Assembly (NCBI RefSeq): GCF_030272615.1
Contig: NW_026728908.1
Location: 62,001 to 126,000 of the forward strand
From: Cryptomeria japonica
Taxonomy: Eukaryota; Streptophyta; Pinopsida; Cupressales; Cupressaceae
DNA: 64,000 nucleotides
Direction: 5' to 3'
Positions 24,559 through 33,836 of this stretch are shown here, one piece after another. A program made the position numbers and the translations under genes. How positions within the stretch are numbered: the first letter of the stretch is position 1; the number at the start of each line of letters is the position of its first letter. The notes under the pieces were generated by a model. The model saw only the letters and a list, made by a program, of their open reading frames with translations, was not told the DNA's origin and ran no database searches.

Positions 24559-24712
24559 GTTTGAACCAAGGATGTAGGCTCTATAGGCAAGAAGCCACAC
24601 CATTTCTCCAAGGTTCTCCCCATGGACAAACATGCTCCATTGTCAACACGGTAGAGACGAACCCGCGGGGTTTGAACCTAGGTTGTAGGCACTACAGGCA
24701 AGAAGCCCCACC
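24559..24712 (-). repeat. LINE-3 5' leader: 110-bp tandem unit with tRNA-like B-box
   Basis: The phrase GGTTTGAACC(A/T)AGG, then TGTAGGC and AGGCAAGAAGCC, occurs at 24,559 and again at 24,669, a period of 110 bp. The outer copy stops after 44 bases at the target duplication, as if truncated during insertion. On the coding (minus) strand each copy reads TGGTTCAAACC or AGGTTCAAACC, close to the B-box of Pol III promoters (GGTTCRANNCC). Tandem units in 5' leaders are known for several LINE groups, where they carry the promoter. A Pol III role here is only a suggestion. Confidence 0.6.
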
Positions 24713-24728
24713 ATGAACTAGTTATGTT
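24713..24728. repeat. Target-site duplication of LINE-3, right copy
   Basis: Exact copy of 16,622-16,637. Confidence 0.95.
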
Positions 24729-25221
24729 GTAGGTGATGTTAGTAATGAAATAATGATGGTGTATTGATGGTTAAGAAAAGGGAATAGGAATATTTGGATT
24801 GGTGTTTCAATATGAACCTAAGGGGGCAATTGAGTTAGGATGGAATGTGTTCAAGATAGCTTAATTAAATTAATGATTCCTTAAGTTATAGAAAGAAGTA
24901 AATGTTAGGAAAGAATGATAGAGTTAATGAAGTTATTAGAATATGATGGTATTCTATGATGTTGTTGCATCCATGTTAAATAATGGCGTTGAGATACCCT
25001 AGGGAATGTTAGATGATGAAGATGTTATTTATTTCTGCTTGTGTATTATATTCTTGAGATCATGCTTTAGGTAGATTGTGTGCATGGTTAGTGAATGTGT
25101 AAGTAGATGTAAATCATAATTGAGTTACATGTGTTGTATTGGTTTAATGTTTTTTTTTTTTAATTATCTCTATTTGCTAGTTAGTTGGTTAATTTATCTA
25201 GGGTATTTTGCCAGGCATTAC

Positions 25222-25336
25222 ATGAGGTCCTTCATTTGTGACCTCACAGATTCATAGCTTTAGGTCAAAAATCATTTCACGTGGAGAAGAAGGGTGGTTT
25301 TTGTCAATGTCACCAGTCATGTTAAAAAGTTTACTA
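25222..25336 (+). mobile_element. 5'-truncated SINE copy
   Basis: The segment ATGAGGTCC...CATTTGTGACC...TTCATAGCT...CATGTTAAAAAGTTTACTA matches the 3' half of the SINE at 28,108-28,381 base for base, with scattered changes. The tRNA-like head is missing, and the match starts exactly where LTR-like repeat 2 ends. Confidence 0.7.
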
Positions 25337-27640
25337 CATATTTTATGACAATAATGAAAAATCATAATTTCACTAATTTTTCATAATTATTCATGACAAT
25401 TGTAAGTGAATGCAAGAATAACTAAATATAGCTAAGTGTAAAAAGAGGTTATGATAACTCTTTTTGGAACAATATTATTGCAATTTTTATTTTCTATGGG
25501 TATAATGGGATATTGATAGTTGTGCCCCAACTTCTATATAAATTGTGTTGTTTCCTCAATTCTTGCATTTGTTAATTTATAAAAAAAAAATTATCACTTA
25601 AACAATTGTGTCCAACTATAAGATTTGAGCAAGAAACCCTTGAAATCTTGAAGTTTAGAGGATAAAGATTTTAACATATTTTTAGTAGTTTGTATTTGTA
25701 GCAATGTGTAAAAAAGAATTCTAATATACAAAAAAATTATTTCAAATTGATCCATCATTTGTATTATTTTAATATTATATATGTATGTGTATACACACAT
25801 ACATACATACATACACACACATATATATATATACACACTAGACCTTTAATTAATTAAAATCAACTCCAATAAATTGTGCAGTTTTTATTTATAAATGCAA
25901 ATATTTTCTATTTTTTTAACATTCACAAGTCTATATAATTTATTCAATTTCTCTGGTAATAAGCTTTTATTTTGCCTTCATAAGATGTTTAATTATTAGA
26001 AAGTGATTAGAAACTGTGAGAAATAACCTAAATATAAAATCATATTTCAAAAAAATCAATTTGTTTGGGTTATTGTAGTGCATGTCTAATTTTTGGGTAG
26101 ATTTGTATGTAGTTTTAGTTTTAATTGTTGTGGAAACTTTAGATTTTAGCACATTTTACATTTGAATATTAAAAATTATTTGAGCATTAAAAATATGAAC
26201 ATATTTATATAAAATTTGTGTTTGAAATATTACATTGGAGTTGAAGATCATTAATTGCCAATCTTGACCATAGATGATCTAGGATTGAATTTTGTTGTCT
26301 TGAAGTTTTTGGTTTTTCATAAGACCAAACAATCTTGTAATTTTTATAGAGCTATTTAAAATTCATTAGAAATAGAGTGTAGTTTCATAGATTTTATTTT
26401 TTGCATGTTATTACAAGAAAACTCAAAATAATGTGACAACATATTAAAAAGGGACGTTTTGTGCTTTCAAATTTACATATTTTTATTTTAGAGCATCTCC
26501 ATGTCTAGTTAGATTTACAATTAATCTGCATACATAAATTTATAAAAAAATCAAATTTTGATGTATGATTGTAAGTTATTACAAATTGTGTTTCCCCCAA
26601 AATCTCTTCATTGAATTGATAATGGTATTTCAACTTACTACTACATTTATAAAACGTCTAACAATGCATTAATAAAACTATATTGTAAAAAGGCTTGAAA
26701 ACACTTTAGAACTCCTCTTACCTCTTTGATCAAAAAAAATAACGAGTGTTCAATTGCAACGTAGTTCCTACCATACTTGGTAGGACAATTTTGTTGGGGT
26801 CGTGGTTATAAAATCCAAGGAAGCTCTAGATGAAGTGCAATCTTGTCTTTGTTGATTCTGAATTATCTTGATATGCATAAATTCAAGGGCTATGAAAATA
26901 GTTCTGAAAATTAGGTGGTCAATGTTACCTCATTGCCAAGCGCTCTCAATAGATCAACTCTGTTTATGTGAATAAATTGAGTGAGTTTTGTTTGTTTGTA
27001 CTTGTAAATACTAAATATTTTTGTGGTTTGACTTTGGAAGAGGATTTTTTGAACTGTGAATCGGTAAGTGTTATCTTCTTTTAATTGATATACTTTTATG
27101 TATTTTCTTGGGGAGCATGTAACATGCCAAAAGATGTAAAGATAATTAAGCCCATTTGTCTCTTATGGGTGGAAGTTATTATCTATGACTCGTTGGATAT
27201 TGCTTGGCTGAAAAATTACTACAATTTTGGATTTGATTACCCAACTTGTAGCAACTTTCTTTGTTATAAAAGTTAAGAGTAACTTCATGAAGTAGATGGA
27301 GAGATAAATTTAGAGAAGGAAGGCACGTGAAATATTACTCTACAATTCATTGATGATGACTTCAAAGGATATAAAGAGAGAAAATTATTATTAGGAATTA
27401 TAATTGATATACTATTAAGAAACAAATAGTTCATATGATTCCACGACTTGAAAGAATATATAGAAAGAAAATTATTAATAAAAGGGTATGCATGAGGTTG
27501 GTGTAATTCTTGCCAATTACATCTTGTCCCAATAATAGATCTATATCAGTTGATGGATAAAGTGGGTTTGTTGAAACTGATTTAGAGAGTGTTAAGTAGA
27601 TGCATTGTGTGAGTGTTCGAATTGAGTGTGAATGAATTGA
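25337..27640. other. AT-rich non-coding stretch with a CA/TA microsatellite
   Basis: No gene or element is recognised across about 2.3 kb. At 25,783-25,840 there is a self-complementary run of TATG/CATA and TA/CA repeats able to fold back on itself. Short open frames of up to 80 codons are AT-composition artefacts. Confidence 0.6.
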
Positions 27641-27955
27641 TAGTGGATTTCAGCCAGATGTATTCAAAGCATAAATGCAAATGCAAAGCCAAATTTCTCA
27701 ATCTCTGCCTATAATAGCGTATAAACATGTATGAAAGCGGGTTTTTGTCAAATGTTGTGGATGCCATGAGTCAGATCAGACGGAAGAACCCTTGGAATGT
27801 TTGATAAAATGCACAAATAAGGCACATTGTCTGTTTTCTAAAATGCCTTGAGAGATGCGACCTTGCAAACATAGAGATAGCATGTGAAATGTTTGATAAA
27901 ATGTCTAAAAGGAATATGGTCTCACAAAATGTAAAGATAACATAGATTCTTAAAC
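27641..27955 (+). pseudogene. Degraded PPR-like fragment
   Basis: Pentatricopeptide-repeat proteins bind organelle RNA through repeated 35-residue units. Near 27,870-27,945 the plus strand reads NIEIACEMFDKMSKRNMVSQNVKI, which closely resembles the standard PPR phrase in which AREVFDKMSKRNVVSWNAMI is typical. About 130 bases upstream MYESGFLSNVV resembles the IIKSGFLSNVVV phrase that starts the next helix. The pieces are in different frames with stops between them, and neither end of a gene can be seen. It is a remnant, probably a captured or retroposed piece. Confidence 0.5.
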
Positions 27956-28107
27956 ATGTGTAATAGCTAGCTCTCCAACTCAATTAATTGAAAGATATAA
28001 ATAATTTCATTGAAACTACTTAAACAAACATGGATCAACAAAAATATTTAGTTACAGTGTATCAAAGAAAAATCATATGGTTGCATTCAAATAAAGAAAG
28101 GTTTATG

Positions 28108-28381
28108 CTCGGGGTTCTTTCCATAGCGTGTTGGTTAAGTGGTGGTGGTGTTGTTGTGGTCATCAAAGTTCAAACCCTCGTTGGACAATTATGATTGCAG
28201 ACTTGTATCTTTGTGTGGATTTGAGCCTCAGCTTTGATAATGGAGATGAGGTCCCCCATTTGTGACCACTCATTCATAGCTCTGAGTCAAGCATTTCATG
28301 TGGAGTTGGAAGACTTGTCGTGTTAGCATCACTGGTCATGTTAAAAAGTTTACTAGGCACTATTAAAACAAAAACAAAAAC
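28108..28381 (+). mobile_element. tRNA-derived SINE, complete, with target duplications
   Basis: The head holds an A-box TGGTTAAGTGG (28,132-28,142) and a B-box AGTTCAAACCC (28,167-28,177) at tRNA-like spacing. The body continues to GTTAAAAAGTTTACTA, and the tail is (AAAAC)n at about 28,362-28,381. Imperfect direct repeats flank it: AAAGGTTTATG (28,097-28,107) and AAAGATTTATG (28,382-28,392), with one mismatch in 11. SINEs have no protein and rely on LINE enzymes. Its tail does not match the 3' end of LINE-3, so the partner LINE is probably another family. Confidence 0.85.
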
Positions 28382-28392
28382 AAAGATTTATG

Positions 28393-29125
28393 TTTTATAA
28401 GAAGATTAATTAGAAAAAAATTAATTTTGGGAAAAATATTTTTAAATATAGACTATATTATTTTTTCATATATTTTGTAAAATCATAAGGCACATAACAA
28501 CATCTAAACAATGCCAAAACAAGTCAAAAATGATTCAATGTCGGATAAAGAAATGTAAAGAAGATTAAAAAAAAAAAACTTGAGTTTCTCTTCTAATTTC
28601 TCTTTTTATTCACTCAGCATGCTATGCTTAATGCGTCTTAAAATAAAGGAAGATTGAATTAGAGTGGTGTTGAGTGAGATCCAAGAGAACATGCCAATCC
28701 AAGAAGCACCCAACAAAGACCAAGCCTAGGAACAAGAAAAAATTATTAGGGAAATATAATAAGAAAATGAGCAAAAGAGTCATAGAGAAGAATTCCTTTA
28801 AAGGGAACTAGCACCCTTGGAAGAGTAGATAAAACTAGAAGACCAAAGATTAAGAGCTTTTTCACCTCTTTGTGGAAAATGAGTTAAATCTAGGATTAGA
28901 GCAAGTGGCCCCCTAGCCACATAAGACTAACCACCACAACATCACTTTTGCAATTCACTCATCAACATCAAACTATATCTCATCAAATCAACACAATAGT
29001 CCACCATCAAGTGGTACTCCCTAATGAAGTGATTAAACTTTCTATTATGACTCCCACTCAATAAAATAACTTTACTACCATCTACAATGCTCTTATTCCA
29101 CACAAAGAGAACAATAAACTATATT
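28393..29125. other. Non-coding stretch left of copia A
   Basis: About 730 bases, A-rich, with no recognised domain on either strand. It is the left half of the sequence that copia A broke. Its right half resumes at 51,374, where an old antisense copia can be read, so this part may be that element's 3' end. Confidence 0.5.
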
Positions 29126-29130
29126 CACCT
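29126..29130. repeat. Target-site duplication of copia A, left (CACCT)
   Basis: CACCT immediately before the 5' LTR; repeated at 51,369-51,373. Confidence 0.9.
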
Positions 29131-30440
29131 TGTTGGATATTAGAGTTGTTGGAATGTGTTGTTGTCATTGATGTCAACATATTCATGTGTTATTGCAGAG
29201 AATTGGTTTGGTTGTAGATGTGCTGATGCAGATTAATGGGCTTTGAGATACTTATATGTAGTTAATTCAGTATGAGTTTGAGTGTTTTGGAAAGTGATTT
29301 GATCGAGTTATGTGATCCAGTGTGGTGGTTGGTTTTTCTGTTGGTTCTATATTGTAGAGATGTGATTTCTGGATTGTATTGCTCCGGAATTGATTATTTA
29401 TGTTGTGTGGATTTTGGAGTGTTTGGGATGTTCATGTGTGTCCTTAGTTCAGGTGGTTCATGATTTGGAATTTCACAAGTGTATGCTTCGGTTTGTTGTT
29501 GGTGCTCTTGAGCTCTGGTGATGAAATAATGATGATTCTTGTTATCTAAGTTGTTGCGGTTATTGCGGTGGAATTCATGTTGCTTGTTGATGTTCTCTGA
29601 TCATGTTCTATTCATTTTGGTGGTTTGCATTGATCGTGGTGAGCATTACTGAAGATTTTATTGGTCTGGTGGTATTCTTCGTGTTATACGACTTTTGGCC
29701 AACCTGATGGCTATTGCGTGTTGTGGATGATCTTGGTGAGATAATCAGTGATGTTACATGTTCGAGGTTTTTATTTGGGTCCATGTTATGTCCTTGCTGA
29801 CATTGTATTGGTCCACATATGGATTAATGTATCGTGTGGTGTAATTTTTTAATTATGTCTTATGTGTTGAGTCAACCTTGACATTAAGGTTGATGATTTG
29901 TATAAATTAGTGTTACAATCATGTAAGATGTAGGTCTAAGGATTGTATGAGAGTATTGTATGTGCGAAGAAGTGAATTAATCTTTTAGTAGTGGAGAAGA
30001 GCAAAGAAATGTTGTTGTGCAGACTATGTGCTTAACTGAAACTGTAATCAAGCATTTGGAGATGTTATTCTTTCAGTTCATGTAATCTGGATTGTTGTCT
30101 TATCTTTGTAAGGCAATGAGCTTTCCCGAGGTTGTTTCCCTTTGTTGTTTTTGAGTAGTGAGCTCTAAGAAGTGTGCATGAATGCATGTGCATTCCCCAT
30201 TGTAATATTTGCACATACTACTATAGAGTATCATCATATTGTGGATAGGTTCCCACTGTGGTTTTTCCCTTGACTAGGTTTTCCACATCAAAAATCCATG
30301 TGTTATGTGTGTTGTTGATGTGGTGTTTATATTTCCTATTTCTATTCCTAATCTAATCTAAAGTTGAGATTAATTTGTTTAAGTTTGGTGAAAACTGATT
30401 TATCCCCCCTCTCAATTTTCCTGCATTATTGCTACCAACA
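29131..30440 (+). repeat. Copia A 5' LTR
   Basis: It runs from TGTTGGATATT to GCTACCAACA, 1,310 bp, and pairs with 50,010-51,368. Near the 3' end it has the GTGGTTTTTCCC ... GGTTTTCCAC phrase common in plant copia LTRs and a C-run before CTCTCA. A 63-codon open frame at 29,272 is matched by a similar frame in the other LTR only because the LTRs are copies; it is not a gene. Confidence 0.93.
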
Positions 30441-30442
30441 AT

Positions 30443-30454
30443 TGGTATCAGAGC
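30443..30454 (+). promoter_or_regulatory. Copia A primer-binding site (initiator tRNA-Met)
   Basis: TGGTATCAGAGC, complementary to the 3' end of initiator tRNA-Met, lies two bases after the LTR. This is where minus-strand DNA synthesis starts in plant copia elements. Confidence 0.95.
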
Positions 30455-30477
30455 TTGACCACTTGAGGAGATCCAAG

Positions 30478-31125
30478 ATGGTAATTGTTGTTTTCAAGGA
30501 GAGTCTGAGATTTGATGGAACTAATTACTCTATATGGAAGAACCAGATGGAAATTCACTTGAATTGTCTTGGAGAAGATTATTGGAAGATCACAAAGAAT
30601 GCATACATTGTTCCTCTGAATGGTCCTATAACTGCAACTAAGATAAAATATGTTGAACATAATATAACAACTAAAGAAGCATTGTTGAGTTCCTTGACTG
30701 ATGTAGAGATGAATAATGTGATGGGATTGCAAACTGCTCATGAGATTTGGAAAAAGCTAGAAACCTTGTATGAAGGAGATAAACATGTGAAAGTTGCTAA
30801 ATTGTTGAGCTTGAAAGGAAAGTATGAGATGCTGAAAATAGGAGAAGATGAGAATACTTCATCTTTTATGGCTAAAGTGAATGATCTTGATGTGAACATC
30901 AGATGTGCTAGTGGAATCCTTGAAGAAGATGAGATTGTGGCTAAAGTGTTGAGATCTTTGCCTCCTTATAAACATAAAGTTGTTGCTATTGATGAGATCC
31001 GGACTGTGACAACTATGACAAGAGATATGCTAATTGGTAAGCTTGCTTCTTTTGAATTGAGTGAACTTGGTGAATCACATGCCAAAACTGAGACTACATT
31101 TAAAGCTACTGTATCCAGGAAGTAG
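30478..31125 (+). pseudogene. Copia A gag
   Basis: Gag forms the virus-like particle. The start chosen is ATG at 30,478, just after the primer site (MVIVVFKESLRFDGTNYSIW). The copia gag domain is clear: FDGTNYSIWKNQMEIHL, AHEIWKKLETLYEGD, KLLSLKGKYEMLK, and VLRSLPPYKHKVVAIDE to about residue 180. The frame is open for 215 codons to a TAG at 31,123. In intact relatives gag continues into the zinc knuckle without a stop, so this stop is probably a decay mutation. Confidence 0.85.
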
Positions 31126-31751
31126 AACTATGATCCGGGAGAAAGTTCAACTAGGGTTTCCAGATATGAAAAGGAAATGAGAGAGATGAAAGAACAGGAA
31201 AGAGAATTGGAAGATCGTGAAGCACTTATTGCTAGAATATTGTCTAAGGGAGTCAGTAAGTATGAAGGAAAGTTGCCTTTGAAATATTTTCATGCAATAA
31301 GATTGGTCATTTTGCTTCTAGGTGTCCTGAAAGAGTGTCAAAATATGATAAGCCTTACAAGCCTAATCGAAAGTATAGATATCAGAAGAAGTGTTATTAT
31401 GCTATTGATGAAGGTGTGACAGATGATGAGTCTAAGAAAGGGAACTCAGAAGATGAATTTGTGTCCATTGCTATCAAGGAAGATGATCTGGTACCTGTTG
31501 ATTCTACAAGCCGTATTGTTAAAGAGAAAGTTTTGGCTGCTAAGATTGATGAGAAAGATGAATGGGTGATTGACAGTGGTTGTTCACATCACATGATAGG
31601 TGATAAAGGTAAATTTGTGAATATGGAGAAGTATGATGGTTGTGTAGTGAGGTTTGGAGACAACAAAGCTTGTGTAATATGTGGTAGAGGTTCTATTTCT
31701 CTTGATGGTAAGCATAATACTGATGATATTTTATATATTGAAGGTTTTTAG
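31126..31751 (+). pseudogene. Copia A zinc knuckle and protease, frameshifted
   Basis: The region from 31,177 is coiled and acidic. The knuckle reads CNKIGHFASRCPER only after a frame change near 31,295, and its first Cys codon has become Tyr. The protease follows in the new frame at about 31,560: WVIDSGCSHHMIGD, with the catalytic Asp-Ser-Gly intact, then YIEGF and a TAG at 31,749. Protease cuts the Gag-Pol precursor. Confidence 0.8.
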
Positions 31752-32862
31752 CATAATATTTTGAGTGTTGGACAGATGGTTGATAACGGATATGATTTAC
31801 AATTCAAGACTGGGAAATGTAAGATCTTGAATAGTTCCGGTGTAGAAATTGTATCAAGAACTAAAACTAAAGGTAATATCTTTCATCAGAATGCTGGTGA
31901 GAAAATTTGTTTAAGTGCTTAGATTGATGAGAGTTGGTTGTGGCAGAAGGATGTGTCATGTTAATTTTCACTTCATGATTAAGATTAGTTCTACTCAAGC
32001 TGTTAGAGATCTACCTAAGATAGTAAAGCCTACTAATCCGGTGTGTAAAGAATGTCAATAGGAAAACCAAACAAGAATTTCATTCAAGAGAAAACTATAT
32101 ACATCTAATGGGTTATTAGATCTTGTGCATACTGATTTATGTTGACCGTCTAGGGTGAGAAGCTTGCAGGGAGATAGATACTTTATGTTGTTGATTGATG
32201 ACTATTCTAGAATGATGTGGATCACTTTTCTAAGGGAGAAATCTGAACCACTTAATATATTCAAAATATTCAAAGATAGAGTAGAGATAGAGACAAAATT
32301 GAAGTTGAAGTGTCTAAGGTCTGACAGAGGAGGAGAATTCACTTCCGGTGAGTTTAATTCTTTTTGTGAAGAGCATAGAATCAGGAGATGGTTATCTACT
32401 CCGCGAACCCCTTGGCAGAATGGAGTTATTGAAAGAAAGAACAGAACTATTTTGGATGTTGCTAGAACTATGATGATTGAAGGAAATGTTTCGCATATAT
32501 ATTGGATAGAATCTGTTAGCAATACTATATACACATTCAACCGGGTGCATGTAAAAGATGATTCTGGTAAGACTCCTTATGAGTTATGGTTTGGTCATGT
32601 TCCTACAGTTAGATATTTCAAAATCTTTGGAAGCAAATGTTATATCAAAAGAGATAAGGATATAGGAAAATTTGATGCAAGATGTGATGAAGGAATCTTT
32701 TTGGGATATTCTACTAAGGGAAAAGCCTACCAGTGTTACAACAAAAGACCGAGAAAGATAGTGGAAAGTGTGAATGTGAAGGTTGATGAGAATCATGAGA
32801 AGCAAATCAGAGCATGTGGATATGAATCTGATGATCAGGATGTTACTTCAAATAAAGAGTAG
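31752..32862 (+). pseudogene. Copia A integrase
   Basis: The integrase inserts the cDNA into the genome. Its N-terminal zinc part (about 31,930-32,100) is badly broken: WLWQKDVSC then stops. The catalytic core is open at 32,155-32,862 with LLIDDYSRMMW (first Asp), RSDRGGEFTSGEF (second Asp) and NGVIERKNRT (Glu), so the D-D-E triad is present. The GKTPYELWFGHVPTVRYFKIFGSKCY region follows. It ends at a TAG at 32,860, where intact relatives continue into RT. Confidence 0.87.
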
Positions 32863-33836
32863 ACTCCGAGCATGAAGCAAAGTGATCTGGAAGAGACAGT
32901 AAATCCAAATGTTGTTGGCGGTGAAGAATTTCAAGAGACTGAAAACCAGAATAATTAGAAGGCCCCCAGGTATGTAAGATTAAATCATTCAGAAAATTAG
33001 ATTATTGGTGATAAAAATAAAGGTGTGATGACTAAGATAAGAATTGTTGTTGAAGAGACATGTTTGATTTCCAAAATTGAGCCTAAAGATGTTGTTGAAG
33101 CTTGTAAAGATAAAAATTGGGTAAAAGTTATGGAAGAAGAGTTAGATCAAATTGAGAAGAACAATACATGGGAACTTGTTCCGAGACCTAAGGAAAAGAA
33201 TGTAATTGGTACTAAATGGGTGTTCCAGAATAAGCTGAATGAAGATGGAGAAGTTGTTAGAAACAAAGCAAGACTAGTATGTAAAGGATATTCACAGTTG
33301 GAAGGTATTGATATTGAGGAGACTTTTTCTCTGGTAGCTATAATTGAAGTTGTTAGATTATTTCTTGCATATGTTGCTCATAAGAAATTCAAGGTATATC
33401 AAATGGATGTGAAGTCGGCCTTTTTGAATGGTGAATTGGAAGAGGAAGTCTACATTGAGCAACTGGATGGATTTTCATTGACAGAAGAAGAAGGAATGCT
33501 ATGCAGATTGAAGAAAGCATTGTATGGACTTAAACAAGCCCCTAGAACTTGGTATGCCAGATTGGATAGATATTTGATGTTGGGATTCTATAAACATACT
33601 ATTGATGGTAATTTGTACGTCAATATTGATAATGATAATATTTTGATTGTTGAAGTATTTGTTGATGATATTATTTTTGGAGGAGATGATGATTTGAGTA
33701 ATAAATTTACTAATGATATGCAAAAAGAATTTGATATGTCTATGATAGGTGACATGAAATTCTTTGTGGGATTGCAAATTACATAGATTGATAAAGGCAT
33801 TTTCATATCTCAATCTAAGAATGTGAAGGAATTGTT
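32863..33836 (+). pseudogene. Copia A reverse transcriptase, N-terminal part before the LINE insertion
   Basis: RT open from 33,025 to 33,786: [83 protein letters not shown] and the catalytic FVDDIIFGG near 33,660. A TAG at 33,784 ends the open frame, and the LINE tail breaks it at 33,837. The continuation (VKELLKKFGLHDSKPVGTPM) is found at 35,978. Confidence 0.88.
33822..33836. repeat. Target-site duplication of the LINE tail, left copy
   Basis: TGTGAAGGAATTGTT, 15 bp, exactly repeated at 35,978-35,992. Both copies are part of the copia A RT gene (VKELL). Confidence 0.95.

Larger units (their letters stand above)
16638..24712 (-). mobile_element. LINE-3: full-length 8.1-kb L1-type LINE with three ORFs
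   Basis: A complete insertion of 8,075 bp inside an exact 16-bp target duplication. Minus-strand order: a 5' leader with a 110-bp tandem unit, ORF1 (DUF4283, CCHC), ORF2 (endonuclease, RT, zf-RVT, RNase H), a third ORF, and a 3' UTR of about 175 bases ending in ATTTTTAATTAATCAA. ORF1 and ORF2 are almost intact: one premature stop in the body of ORF1 and two in its tail, and in ORF2 one frameshift plus about seven stops. The third ORF is not part of the usual plant L1 layout. Its 3' end is shared with the insertion at 33,837-35,977. Confidence 0.95.
15500..25222 (+). repeat. LTR-like repeat 2, split by LINE-3
   Basis: Related to repeat 1 through the same ordered motifs (GGGGTCACG near 15,626, GGGAAGGCC near 15,842, GGGGTGGCTCCTT near 16,175). 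LINE-3 interrupts it after 16,637, and it resumes at 24,729 and ends GGCATTACA at 25,222. Without LINE-3 and one duplication copy it is about 1.6 kb. The 5-mer TGAGG occurs at 15,495-15,499 and again at 25,223-25,227, as a target duplication would, but the first bases (TCACCC) are not the usual TG, so the left end is tentative. Non-coding. Bases 15,001-15,494 before it hold nothing I recognise. Confidence 0.4.

Noticed and set aside
28125-28180. A functional tRNA gene
   Set aside because: A- and B-boxes are present, but no acceptor stem closes and the sequence continues into a SINE body and tail.
29272-29463. Open frame MSLSVLESDL... with a homologue at 50,174-50,425
   Set aside because: Both lie at the same place in the two LTRs of copia A. 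The similarity is due to LTR duplication and no domain is present.
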